Shown piece after piece: positions 18,567-27,100 of a stretch of DNA of 64,000 nt. The DNA comes from Bacteroidota bacterium (GTDB taxonomy: Bacteria; Bacteroidota; Bacteroidia; Flavobacteriales; Flavobacteriaceae). Every line of letters starts with the position of its first letter. Within the stretch, counting starts at the first letter, position 1. Below the pieces are notes generated by a model. It was not told the origin of the DNA, did not search any database, and was given only the letters and a program-made list of their open reading frames with translations. The position numbers and the translations under genes were made by a program. The stretch spans positions 65,131 to 129,130 of the forward strand of contig JAEWJM010000024.1 in NCBI GenBank assembly GCA_023386585.1, in the 5' to 3' direction.

Positions 18567-19085
18567 TCAAAGTTTGTTTAGAATCTTGAGGTATTTGAAA
18601 AGTTCGTCCGAAAAAACCTGGTAATGTTCTGCTGTTGTATTTATCATAAAATGGTTCAGCCTTTTATCGATCGATGAAAAACCCACCTTAAAGCCGGCCT
18701 TCGTGAGATGCGTGACGAGCAGCAACGGCGCCTTTTCGATGTCGTAATAACTGATAAGAAGATCGTAACCGCGCAAAATGAAATCTTTGACTTCCTTTTT
18801 TTCAATTGTTGCTGTCCACGAAATGTCCTTTTGGCTGAATACGGGATAATCAAATGTGTCGCTTTTCCTGATCTTGTCCCGATACACGAGAATGCTGATA
18901 TTACTTGGTGAAATCCCTTGTGCAATCAGCTCTTTCACAAGTGATTCGCGTTCGTTGAAGTACGTTTCATCAAAGAGGATCCCTATTGTCTTTATCGTTT
19001 CTGAAGAGGGATTTAGCCGGGCATTCGAGAGCGTGTTTTTAACTATTTTTTTTGTGGCGGCATCCTTCAGGTAATTTAAAAACAT
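18567..19085 (-). CDS. DUF6913-like hypothetical protein
   Basis: The 172-residue soluble protein has features of a family I recall as DUF6913: TIGILFDETYF, ISYYDIEKAPLLLVTHLTKA and AGFKVGFSSIDKRLNHFMI. No enzymatic motif or signal peptide is visible. I chose the ATG at 19085 (MFLNYLKD) because the 35 codons further upstream look unlike protein. It ends 1 bp before dapA and is probably cotranscribed with it. Confidence 0.75.
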   Translation of the reverse strand: MFLNYLKDAATKKIVKNTLSNARLNPSSETIKTIGILFDETYFNERESLVKELIAQGISPSNISILVYRDKIRKSDTFDYPVFSQKDISWTATIEKKEVKDFILRGYDLLISYYDIEKAPLLLVTHLTKAGFKVGFSSIDKRLNHFMINTTAEHYQVFSDELFKYLKILNKL

Positions 19086-19126
19086 AGTACTTTTGCTTGC
19101 GACGAAATTAACGAAAATCAGCAGTT

Positions 19127-19915
19127 TTGCGGGCGATAAAACTAAAAAAGTATAACGGCGTTCTGAAGCCTTTTGTTTTAATCTTAACATTTGCGCTGTT
19201 CCTTAACTGTGGACGCCAAACGTACTACGCCGACAAAGCCGAAGGACGTGAAATTGCGATCACCAATCAGACTGAAAGTTCAAAGGCTGTCGAAGATCTT
19301 GTGAAGCCGTATCGCGAAAATATCGACCGGGACCTGAGTACCGTTTTGGCCTACGCGCCGCAGACACTTGACAAGTCGGGCGAATGGCAAACCAGCATCG
19401 GGAATGTAATGGCCGATCAGACTTTGCAACGCGCAAGCCGTGTCCTTGAAGCGCGTGAGAAAATCAAAGCGGATATCTGCCTGCTCAACTACGGCGGGAT
19501 CCGGTCGATTATTCCCAAAGGCGATGTTACTACGCGAACTGCATTCGAGATCATGCCGTTTGAAAACAGTGTTGTTGTTGCGGCGCTTAAGGGTGAACAG
19601 ATTCTTGAGATGCTCAATTATATTATATCCGAGAAGAAAGCACATCCGCTTGCGGGGATGAGTTTTAAAATATCTGCCGATAATAAGCCTGTCGAAATCA
19701 TTATTGGTGGCAAGCCTTTCGACAGCACAAAGACATATTACGTGGTAACCTCCGATTACTTATTGAACGGCGGTGACAAAATGGATTTCTTCAAAAAAGC
19801 TACGGCAACTTTCGATCTTGATTACAAGCTACGGAATGTGCTGATCGATTATTTTAAGGACGCCGACACTATTTCGGCGCCGACCGACGTTCGTATCAGC
19901 AGGGTCGCGAAATAA
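19127..19915 (+). CDS. 5'-nucleotidase C-terminal domain lipoprotein
   Basis: This 262-residue protein has only the C-terminal substrate-binding domain of UshA-type 5'-nucleotidases: CLLNYGGIRSIIPKGDVT, FEIMPFENSVVVAALKGEQI and YYVVTSDYLLNGGDKM. A lipoprotein signal peptide ends LFLNCGR (lipidated Cys about residue 28). The start is TTG at 19127; no ATG precedes the signal peptide in frame. The next gene, 32 bp downstream, carries the matching catalytic domain. The two proteins probably act as a pair in the periplasm, releasing phosphate and nucleosides. Confidence 0.85.
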   Translation: MRAIKLKKYNGVLKPFVLILTFALFLNCGRQTYYADKAEGREIAITNQTESSKAVEDLVKPYRENIDRDLSTVLAYAPQTLDKSGEWQTSIGNVMADQTLQRASRVLEAREKIKADICLLNYGGIRSIIPKGDVTTRTAFEIMPFENSVVVAALKGEQILEMLNYIISEKKAHPLAGMSFKISADNKPVEIIIGGKPFDSTKTYYVVTSDYLLNGGDKMDFFKKATATFDLDYKLRNVLIDYFKDADTISAPTDVRISRVAK

Positions 19916-19947
19916 TGACAGCAATCGGATTTTAAGCAGAAAAAAAA

Positions 19948-20856
19948 ATGAAAAGAAGGGAATTTATCCAGAAAACAGCAGCAGGATCGGCATTGTTGGC
20001 CACCGGATTTGCGTTTGAAGCTTTTTCATCCGCCGACGTCCGTCATCTCACCGTACTGCATACGAATGATGTCCACAGTTACATCGATCCCTTTCCGGCT
20101 GATCATCCAAAAAATCCAAATCGCGGCGGCGTGGCACGTCGGGCGACGATAATCGAAAGCATCCGGCGCGAAAATCCAAACGTGCTTTTGCTCGATGCGG
20201 GCGATATTTTCCAGGGAACGCCCTATTTCAATTATTATGGCGGCGAACTTGAGCTGAAGCTCATGAGCATGATGGGATATGATCTCGCGACCATGGGAAA
20301 TCACGATTTTGATAACGGAATCGACGGTTTTCTAGCGCAACTTCCTAACGCGAATTTTGGAATCGTGTCGGCAAATTATGATTTTCGGAATACTGTTCTT
20401 GATGGAATCGTAAAGCCTTATAAAATTTTCAACAAAAACGGAGTCAAGGTTGGCGTTTTCGGACTGGGAGTCGAGCTCGCCGGACTCGTCGATAAAAAGC
20501 TGTATAAAGAAACAAAATACATCGATCCGGTCGGAATTACGCAGGATACTGTAGCCGAACTGAAGCGCCAGCGTTGCGACCTGATCATTTGCCTTTCGCA
20601 CCTGGGCTATGAATACAAAAACGAACCCGGGAAAATTTCTGATTTAAAACTGGCCGCCGCCACGAAAGACATAGATTTGATCATTGGCGGACATACGCAC
20701 ACTTTTCTTGATAAGCCGACCATCGTCCGCAATGCTGTCGGAATCGAAACAATGGTGAACCAGACCGGTTGCTATGGTTTGAACCTGGGACGAATTGACT
20801 TTCATTTCACCAATGGCAAAGCTTCGTCATCCCATGGGCGCTCCATTATCGTCTGA
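19948..20856 (+). CDS. 5'-nucleotidase-type metallophosphatase, catalytic domain
   Basis: The 302-residue protein has a Tat-like N-terminus (KRREFIQKTAAGSALLATG). A metallophosphatase domain follows with metal-site motifs LHTNDVH (D and H), LLDAGDIFQG, MGNHDFDNG and GGHTHTF. It corresponds to the N-terminal half of UshA; the C-terminal half is the preceding gene. Its last 30 bp overlap the convergent YhhN-like gene at 20827. Confidence 0.9.
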   Translation: MKRREFIQKTAAGSALLATGFAFEAFSSADVRHLTVLHTNDVHSYIDPFPADHPKNPNRGGVARRATIIESIRRENPNVLLLDAGDIFQGTPYFNYYGGELELKLMSMMGYDLATMGNHDFDNGIDGFLAQLPNANFGIVSANYDFRNTVLDGIVKPYKIFNKNGVKVGVFGLGVELAGLVDKKLYKETKYIDPVGITQDTVAELKRQRCDLIICLSHLGYEYKNEPGKISDLKLAAATKDIDLIIGGHTHTFLDKPTIVRNAVGIETMVNQTGCYGLNLGRIDFHFTNGKASSSHGRSIIV

Positions 20857-21537
20857 TCGTTCCGTAGCAATCACGAATTCATAAAAAGTATAAAAGGCAA
20901 ACGCATTCAGTCCCATCGCTATCGGACGGAAAATCGCCGGGGAAATTCCGGTCAGGTAATATTTTTCTAGAAAGACGATGAATTGCAATGCCACGAAAAG
21001 CACGCCGCATATCAACAGCCATGAATTCTTACGGTTATCATTCATTACATAATTCGACAATGCAATCCCGCCAAGCAACGAAATCATAATGTTCTGTAGC
21101 GACAACAGGATGAACGTATCCACCGGAATTCCGTCAGTAATCGCCAGAAGATAAAAAAACACGAGAAGAAAGGGCGTGGTGGCGATCGCAACGGGAATAA
21201 AATCATTGATTCGGATGAGTCTATTCACCAGCCACAGCACGATAATTCGATGAATCAGGAAAGCGATCACTCCGTAAAACAGCATTTTCGGATCGTTCGG
21301 AATAAATAAAATGTTGGTAATAACCGAAAACAACATCGCCAGGTAAAACAGCATGTTTCTTTCCTTCGAAGTCAGGAAGTACAAAATCATCAGCAGTGCA
21401 GGCATTAGTGGTTTGAAGATAAACTTCAGTTGCTCAATGCTGAAAAGTTCAGCCATAATTTCAACAATCGCAACCACAAAGTAAGCGGCAGTCGTCACGT
21501 TAACCACAGGTCTGTGCGCAGTCGTCTCCATCATCAA
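20827..21537 (-). CDS. YhhN-like polytopic membrane protein, copy 3
   Basis: This 236-residue protein has about eight hydrophobic helices. The FKPLMPALLMILYFLTSKER segment resembles the KP-L-P helix start of the YhhN (lysoplasmalogenase/TMEM86) family. It is one of three tandem paralogues on this strand, ending at 20827, 21580 and 22268. All three keep a VKP or FKP motif early and a hydrophilic tail. YhhN relatives cleave lysoplasmalogens; whether these do is unknown. The 3' end overlaps the convergent metallophosphatase gene. Confidence 0.7.
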   Translation of the reverse strand: MMMETTAHRPVVNVTTAAYFVVAIVEIMAELFSIEQLKFIFKPLMPALLMILYFLTSKERNMLFYLAMLFSVITNILFIPNDPKMLFYGVIAFLIHRIIVLWLVNRLIRINDFIPVAIATTPFLLVFFYLLAITDGIPVDTFILLSLQNIMISLLGGIALSNYVMNDNRKNSWLLICGVLFVALQFIVFLEKYYLTGISPAIFRPIAMGLNAFAFYTFYEFVIATERSDDNGAPMG

Positions 21538-21579
21538 AATTTAAATGTAATTTAATAAATAAAAGGCTAAGTCCGATTT

Positions 21580-22287
21580 TTACAAATAAATTTCGTCGGT
21601 TTCAGGGCCATTTTCGGAACGGACCAGGAACTTGTAAAAGAGGTATTGTGCAATCACAAACATCAGCATTGCCAACGGCTGGAAGTACGATGACGGAAAA
21701 TAATACAGGCGGATTACAAAAATGAACTGCGTCAAGGCAAAGAGTAATGTACTCAATAGCAGGAACCTGTTGGTCTTATTGGAATGCAAAATATAACTTC
21801 CGACGGCAAGTCCACCCATAAACGAAACCAGAAGGCACTGCGCAATAAAAATGTAAAGTCCGTCGCCCAGTTTATCAAACGTCATATTTACGAGTGACAT
21901 ATAAATAAAAAAAAACGGAACACATCCTACCAACAGTGGGAATAAACCCGGAAGCTTGATGTGGTAAAGAATTCGCCAGATGATGAGCGAGCGGTGAATA
22001 AAGAAAAATATCGCGCCGACCTGGATGCTTTTAATGTCACCCGAAATGAAGAAAAAGCTCGCGGCCATGCTGAATACCAGCGCAAGCATATAAATGATGT
22101 CGCGCTTATCGGATGATTGCCAGTAAATCAGAATGAGAAGCGGCATCAGCATTGGCTTGACGATGTAAATCATACTTGTCTCCGTGGTAAACTCGGCGGC
22201 TATCTCAAGGCTTGCGACCAAGAAATACGCAATTGTAAGCGTGCGCAGGTTTGCGGTTAGAACCGGTTCAGTTTTGATCTGTTCCAT
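21580..22287 (-). CDS. YhhN-like polytopic membrane protein, copy 2
   Basis: With the ATG at 22287 (MEQIKTEPVL) this is 235 residues, matching its neighbours (236 and 234). An in-frame ATG at 22362 would add 25 residues inside the upstream gene. About eight TM helices are visible. YIVKPMLMPLLILIYWQSS aligns with FKPLMPALL of copy 3. The start overlaps the stop of copy 1 by 20 bp, suggesting coupled translation. Confidence 0.7.
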   Translation of the reverse strand: MEQIKTEPVLTANLRTLTIAYFLVASLEIAAEFTTETSMIYIVKPMLMPLLILIYWQSSDKRDIIYMLALVFSMAASFFFISGDIKSIQVGAIFFFIHRSLIIWRILYHIKLPGLFPLLVGCVPFFFIYMSLVNMTFDKLGDGLYIFIAQCLLVSFMGGLAVGSYILHSNKTNRFLLLSTLLFALTQFIFVIRLYYFPSSYFQPLAMLMFVIAQYLFYKFLVRSENGPETDEIYL

Positions 22288-22972
22288 AATCCAAAGTGTT
22301 AATGAGCGCATTCCTTGAATTAAAATATCTGACCATAAAAAAGTATGATAAGAATTGTGCAAAGAGGTTAATGTGGTCGATTATGGGCAGCTCTACCATA
22401 AATTGGTTTATCGCATAAAATAAATCCGAAATCAGCACGCACAGCGCCATCGAACAAAGATGCAGGAATGTGGCAGTGCTTTGTTGCAGGTAATTGAACG
22501 TCGATACTGTGACAAGTGCAATCAGTGAAATGCCGTAAACCAGGTAAACTAGATAATGGCGTACGATATCGATGACGTGCAAGTTGAGTATGGTAAATAA
22601 GATGTAGCTCAACACGGATAGCAGAGTGACCAGGAATACGACGTTGAGCGCAGTAACTTTTTTCGACGGCCTGTCGGCGATTGCAAACCCGATCAGGATC
22701 AGGTAACTTACCAATCCGCACATCATAATGTAGATTATGGCATCACGCGCGTAAATCAGCATGATCATATCGGCAACGAAAAAACTCCACAGCACGATCG
22801 AAAACAGGATATTTGTCTTTTCAGCTTTGGTCTGCAAGTAATAAAAGTAGATAGCTGGAACGACCATTGGCTTTACGATAAGCATGAGCAACTCAAAGCC
22901 AAAAGCTTTCCCGATAAGCACCAGGACGCTTGCGGCAATGTACAAGACCAACGATGGGCTGCTATCCTTCAT
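22268..22972 (-). CDS. YhhN-like polytopic membrane protein, copy 1
   Basis: The 234-residue membrane protein has about eight TM helices and the shared LIVKPMVVPAIYFYYLQTKA segment. It is more diverged than copies 2 and 3. Its 5' end overlaps the last 11 bp of ligA and its 3' end overlaps copy 2, so ligA and the three membrane genes may share one transcript. No lipid-hydrolase residue can be assigned by eye. Confidence 0.68.
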   Translation of the reverse strand: MKDSSPSLVLYIAASVLVLIGKAFGFELLMLIVKPMVVPAIYFYYLQTKAEKTNILFSIVLWSFFVADMIMLIYARDAIIYIMMCGLVSYLILIGFAIADRPSKKVTALNVVFLVTLLSVLSYILFTILNLHVIDIVRHYLVYLVYGISLIALVTVSTFNYLQQSTATFLHLCSMALCVLISDLFYAINQFMVELPIIDHINLFAQFLSYFFMVRYFNSRNALINTLDYGTDQN

Positions 22973-24962
22973 TCATCATGGTTATAAAGTCGGTTTCGGA
23001 AATAATCGGAACCTTTAGTTTCTGAGCTTTTTCAAGTTTGGCCGGACCCATATTTGCGCCCGCGATCACGTAATCGGTCTTTGCAGATATTGAGTTTCCC
23101 GCCTTTCCGCCGTTGTCCTCGATCGCCTGCTTCAGTTCATCGCGTGAAAATTGCGTAAATACACCCGAAACTACAAAAGTTTTTCCACTAAACTTCACCG
23201 TAGCATTCGGATTTACAGTCGATTGTGCTTCAAGTTGCACGCCGTACTGTTTAAGCCTGTCGATAATGCTTCGATTTTCTTCGTTTTCGAAAAAGCCGAT
23301 CACACTTTTGGCAATGCGTTCGCCAATTTCGTCGACAGTGGTCAGCTCTTCGAACGACGCTTCCATCAGCCGGTCGATGTTCCCGTACTGGCGCGCCAAC
23401 TTTTTAGCAACGGTTTCTCCAACGTATCGGATTCCCAATGCGTAGAGCACGCGCTCAAATGGAATTTCCTTTGATTTTTCAATTCCGTTAATTAGGTTTT
23501 CTGCCGATTTACGGGCCATTCGTTCGAGCGGCATGACTTGTTCGACAGTCAAATCGTACAGATCGGCGTAATTCGAGACAAGTTGGTTGTTGTATAAAAG
23601 CGCAACCGTTTCGCCGCCCAAACCTTCAATATCCATCGCCTTTCGTGAAATGTAATGCTGGATCCGGCCGATGATCTGCGGTGGGCAGCCGTAGTAATTC
23701 GGACAGTAATGCTGCGCTTCGCCTTCTTTCCTTATGAGTTCAGTCTGGCATTCCGGGCAGGACTGAACGTACTCCGCCGGCTGCAGTCCGGGTTCGCGGC
23801 GTGTAAGATCGACGGCAATAATCTTCGGAATGATCTCACCTCCTTTTTCGACGAAAACGTAATCGCCAATCCTGATGTCCAGTTTCGCGATCTGGTCGGC
23901 GTTGTGCAGCGATGCTCTTTTAACGATCGTTCCCGCGAGCTGCACCGGTTCAAGATTGGCTACAGGCGTAATTGCGCCGGTTCGGCCGACCTGATACGTG
24001 ATTGCATTTAATTTTGTTGAAACCTGCTCCGATTTGAATTTGTAGGCAATTGCCCACCGTGGTGATTTGGCGGTATATCCGAGTTCATCCTGATAGTGGA
24101 CATTGTTGACCTTGATCACTACACCATCTGTTTCGTATGGCAGCTTATGGCGGTGTACATCCCAATGATCGATAAAATCGAATACTTCCGACATTGACGA
24201 AGCCAGTCGCGCTTCAGGCGGAACCTTGAATCCGAGTTGCCGCGCGAAATTGAGCGATTCAAAATGCGAATCAGGACCCGATTGCATCAGCATTCCATAG
24301 ATTAAGCATTCGAGCGGCCGCCTTGCTGTTTCAGCGCTGTCCTGCAACTTCAAACTTCCTGAAGCGGTATTTCTGGGGTTGGAATACGGAACTTCGCCAA
24401 TTTCAATAAGATCGCGGTTCATCTTTTCAAAACCGGCAAAAGGCAGGATGATCTCGCCGCGGACTTCAAGCTTTGCCGGTATATTGTCGCCTTTCAGGTC
24501 CAGCGGAACCGATTTTATCGTGCGGATGTTGGTCGTCACTTCATCACCCTGAAAACCGTCGCCACGCGTGACAGCGCGCGAAAGCTTTCCGTTCTCGTAC
24601 GTGATGCTAATAGACGCGCCGTCGTATTTGAGTTCACAGGTATATTCGGGTGTGATCCCAAGCGATTTTACGATGCGGTTTTGCCAATCGGACAGATCCT
24701 CTTTCGAATAGGAATTGTCAAGCGAGTACATCCGTTGTTCGTGCGGAACCGTCGGAAAGTTTTTGGTAACAGCGCCTCCGACCCGTTGGGTAGGTGAATT
24801 GGCATCAAAGAATTGCGGATTCTCATTTTCGAGTTTCTGCAGTTCGTTGAGTTTCAGATCGAAATCGTAATCGGAAATTTCCGGCTGATCGAGTACGTAG
24901 TAGTTGTAATTGTGACGGTTAAGTTCCTCGCGTAGCGCCAGGATTGTTTCGTGAATGTCCAT
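22962..24962 (-). CDS. ligA: NAD-dependent DNA ligase LigA
   Basis: LigA seals nicks with NAD as cofactor during replication and repair. The nucleotidyl lysine is K112 in CELKYDGAS. The Zn-finger cysteines are in CPECQTELI and HYCPNYYGCP (about 413-435). Helix-hairpin-helix repeats and a C-terminal BRCT domain (about 590-666, KTFVVSGVFTQFSRDELK) follow. The 666-residue length is normal. Its stop overlaps the first YhhN-like gene. Confidence 0.97.
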   Translation of the reverse strand: MDIHETILALREELNRHNYNYYVLDQPEISDYDFDLKLNELQKLENENPQFFDANSPTQRVGGAVTKNFPTVPHEQRMYSLDNSYSKEDLSDWQNRIVKSLGITPEYTCELKYDGASISITYENGKLSRAVTRGDGFQGDEVTTNIRTIKSVPLDLKGDNIPAKLEVRGEIILPFAGFEKMNRDLIEIGEVPYSNPRNTASGSLKLQDSAETARRPLECLIYGMLMQSGPDSHFESLNFARQLGFKVPPEARLASSMSEVFDFIDHWDVHRHKLPYETDGVVIKVNNVHYQDELGYTAKSPRWAIAYKFKSEQVSTKLNAITYQVGRTGAITPVANLEPVQLAGTIVKRASLHNADQIAKLDIRIGDYVFVEKGGEIIPKIIAVDLTRREPGLQPAEYVQSCPECQTELIRKEGEAQHYCPNYYGCPPQIIGRIQHYISRKAMDIEGLGGETVALLYNNQLVSNYADLYDLTVEQVMPLERMARKSAENLINGIEKSKEIPFERVLYALGIRYVGETVAKKLARQYGNIDRLMEASFEELTTVDEIGERIAKSVIGFFENEENRSIIDRLKQYGVQLEAQSTVNPNATVKFSGKTFVVSGVFTQFSRDELKQAIEDNGGKAGNSISAKTDYVIAGANMGPAKLEKAQKLKVPIISETDFITMMNEG

Positions 24963-25033
24963 TGATCAGGAATTTCTTCAGTGGTGAATAATCCACTAAA
25001 TTAACCAATTACCTGACGGTTTTCAAAAAAAGG

Positions 25034-25507
25034 TTACGACTTTACGATGGTATCGATCTGCTGATATAATTCGCCTCCGCTGAGGAAAGCACCTTGTTGG
25101 ATGAGGCTGAAAATCGCGTCGTTACGGCCTTCGGTATAAGGTCGTTTTCCGATCTTCATTTCAACGCTGTCGGTAAACAAATTATCGCTGAGCCATTGGA
25201 GTCCGTCGCGGGTCAGGAAATCAATATCCGGATTTTGTGCGTGGAGCACGATGGATTGGATCTCATTTTCGAGGCAATGGAACAGGAAGATAAAGTCTTT
25301 TGAAAAATGCTCCAGGAACTGCGCCCGTGAAAGCACGCCTTCCCAAATCAGATCGGAGAAAACATCCAGTTCCTGTTCGGCGACATCGGGCTTTTCGACT
25401 TTCAGTTTTTCCCATTCGGTTTTGTCGATCGATTGCGCTGCCAGGAAATTGGCGAATTCCGGATGCAGTTCTTCGAATTGTTCTTTGGTGAGGCGGGCGT
25501 ATTTCAT
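25034..25507 (-). CDS. Hypothetical protein, DUF6495-like
   Basis: This soluble acidic protein has 157 residues and starts KYARLTKEQFEELHPEFANF. The family resemblance to DUF6495, conserved in Flavobacteria, is from memory and not certain. It is predicted all-helical and has no signal peptide or known catalytic motif. It stands alone between ligA and a repeat-rich spacer. Confidence 0.65.
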   Translation of the reverse strand: MKYARLTKEQFEELHPEFANFLAAQSIDKTEWEKLKVEKPDVAEQELDVFSDLIWEGVLSRAQFLEHFSKDFIFLFHCLENEIQSIVLHAQNPDIDFLTRDGLQWLSDNLFTDSVEMKIGKRPYTEGRNDAIFSLIQQGAFLSGGELYQQIDTIVKS

Positions 25508-25512
25508 TTTTT

Positions 25513-25790
25513 AGGTTTCAGCTGTCGGCTAGGAGCTTTCAGCTTGAGGTTGGATTAATGTCATTGTTGGAAGCAGAATGATTGTGGTTACAGCTCGTAG
25601 CTGATAGCTGACCGCCAAATAGCCCGGATGGAAGCGGCATCCTTGCCGGAGCGAAGCGAAGGCAAGATACAGCGGACAGCCGGAATAGCTTCAAATAAAA
25701 GAATTTGTTTCGGGCTTTGGCTTAACCGTGAACTGTAAACTTTGATAGCTACAGGCTGACAGTTCATAGGTTACAGCTTTAAACAAAAAA
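25513..25790. repeat. Repeat-rich spacer with intergenic repeat copy 2
   Basis: This spacer of about 280 bp has no convincing ORF. It holds several short variants of a CAGCTGTCGGCTAGGAGC / GCTCGTAGCTGATAGCTG style motif (25516, 25589 and 25744). A GC-rich block at 25618-25697 starts AGCCCGGATGGAAGCGGC and ends GCGGACAGCCGGAATAGC. That block matches copy 1 at 4772-4870 in order and spacing of its ends. Confidence 0.6.
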
Positions 25791-25818
25791 AAACCCCGAC
25801 TTGCGAAGGGGCTTTTTA
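25785..25818 (-). terminator. Terminator of the rpsF-rpsR-rplI operon
   Basis: CCCC-GACTTGCGAA-GGGG is followed, on the minus strand, by nine T. It lies 15-20 bp past the rplI stop. The stem is short but the U-tract is strong. Confidence 0.7.
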
Positions 25819-25831
25819 TTAATTTAGAAAA

Positions 25832-26272
25832 TTATTTTTCTGCTACGATTTCGTATGGAAGTTCAACAACCACATCGCGGTGAAGCCTTACGCTTGCGGT
25901 GTATTTACCGGTGCGTTTTACGATTCCCGAAGTGATGTATTTCCTGTCGATCGATTGTCCTGCTTTTTCAAGAGCTTCAGCGATATCGATGTTTGTTACC
26001 GATCCAAAGAGTTTCTCGCCACCAGCTTTTGCAGTGATCTTGATGTCGATTCCTTTCAGGGTTTCGGCAAGTTTTTTCGCGTCGTCAACGATTTTAGCTT
26101 CTTTGTGTGCTTTTTGCTTCAGGTTTTCAGCAAGTACCTTTTTAGCTGAAGGCGTTGCCATTGCGGCAAATCCTTGCGGGATAAGGAAGTTACGTCCGTA
26201 GCCCGGCTTAACCGTTACCACATCATCCTTGAATCCAAGATCCTGTACGTCTTTTTTAAGTATAAGTTCCAT
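25832..26272 (-). CDS. rplI: 50S ribosomal protein L9
   Basis: The 146-residue protein begins MELILKKDVQDLGFKDDVV, followed by VKPGYGRNFLIPQGFA, the L9 N-domain signature that binds 23S rRNA. A helical linker and C-domain follow. It is the last gene of the rpsF-rpsR-rplI operon, 15 bp after rpsR. Confidence 0.97.
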   Translation of the reverse strand: MELILKKDVQDLGFKDDVVTVKPGYGRNFLIPQGFAAMATPSAKKVLAENLKQKAHKEAKIVDDAKKLAETLKGIDIKITAKAGGEKLFGSVTNIDIAEALEKAGQSIDRKYITSGIVKRTGKYTASVRLHRDVVVELPYEIVAEK

Positions 26273-26287
26273 AATTACGCTTCCTTA

Positions 26288-26584
26288 TTATTTTAGTAAA
26301 TCAGCCACATAAGGCATTAATGCAAGGTGACGGGCTCTTTTCACGGCTACCGACACTTTCCTTTGGTATTTCAATGAAGTTCCGGTAAGACGGCGCGGAA
26401 GGATCTTTCCCTGCTCGTTTACAAACTTCAGAAGGAAATCAGGATCTTTGTAATCTACGTATTTGATACCCGACTTTTTGAAGCGGCAATATTTCTTTTG
26501 CTTGTTGGTCTCTATATTTAAAGGTGTAAGATATCTGATATCTCCATCTTTTTTGCCTGCGGCAGATTGTTGTAAAGTTGCCAT
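26288..26584 (-). CDS. rpsR: 30S ribosomal protein S18
   Basis: The 98-residue protein carries KYCRFKKSGIKYVDYKDPDF and RRLTGTSLKYQRKVSVAVKR, the conserved S18 core contacting 16S rRNA and S6. It lies 5 bp downstream of rpsF, and S6 and S18 form a heterodimer on the platform of the small subunit. Confidence 0.97.
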   Translation of the reverse strand: MATLQQSAAGKKDGDIRYLTPLNIETNKQKKYCRFKKSGIKYVDYKDPDFLLKFVNEQGKILPRRLTGTSLKYQRKVSVAVKRARHLALMPYVADLLK

Positions 26585-26589
26585 AATGA

Positions 26590-26931
26590 TTAAGCTTTAG
26601 CAGTTTTAAGTTTTTCCCTTCTTCTTTCGGCCCATGAGATGGCGTGTTTGTCAAGGCTTACGGTAAGAAAACGCATCACGCGCTCGTCGCGGCGGAATTC
26701 GGTTTCGAATGCGATCAGCACTTCTCCTGATACCTTAAATTCGAACAGATGGTAAAATCCGCTCTTTTTGTTTTGGATTTCGTAAGCCATTTTTTTCAGG
26801 CCCCAATCCTCCTTGGCAACCATTTGGGCGCCGCGGGAAGTAAGAAAATCTTCAAATTTGCTTACTGTTTCCTTTACCTGAACCTCAGATAAAACGGGAT
26901 TTAAAATGAAAACAGTTTCGTAATGATTCAT
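26590..26931 (-). CDS. rpsF: 30S ribosomal protein S6
   Basis: The 113-residue protein starts MNHYETVFILNPVLSE, contains DWGLKKMAYEIQNKKSGFYH and RFLTVSLDKHA. These mark S6. It is the first gene of the rpsF-rpsR-rplI operon and has a good promoter upstream. Confidence 0.97.
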   Translation of the reverse strand: MNHYETVFILNPVLSEVQVKETVSKFEDFLTSRGAQMVAKEDWGLKKMAYEIQNKKSGFYHLFEFKVSGEVLIAFETEFRRDERVMRFLTVSLDKHAISWAERRREKLKTAKA

Positions 26932-26962
26932 AAAAAAACGTTTAGATTATTTAAAATGTGTG

Positions 26963-26992
26963 CAAAAGTAGTAAATAAATTTAAACCACCAA
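26963..26992 (-). promoter_or_regulatory. rpsF operon promoter
   Basis: On the minus strand the -7 box TACTTTTG (26970-26963) fits the Bacteroidetes TAnnTTTG consensus. A TTG at 26992-26990 lies 19 bp upstream as the -33 element. The start codon is 31 bp further on. Confidence 0.65.
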
Positions 26993-27044
26993 GCTTTTTT
27001 GAACTTTATTCGTTGTAACGCAAAAAAATCCGATAAAAATTAGG

Positions 27045-27071
27045 TTGGGTAGAAAAAACTTATTACGTTTG
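27045..27071 (+). promoter_or_regulatory. Promoter of the LytTR regulator gene
   Basis: TACGTTTG at 27064-27071 is a perfect TAnnTTTG -7 box. A TTG at 27045-27047 is 16 bp upstream. The ATG at 27101 follows after 29 bp. Confidence 0.6.
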
Positions 27072-27100
27072 TCCTACCAAATCTATAATAAATATAAATT

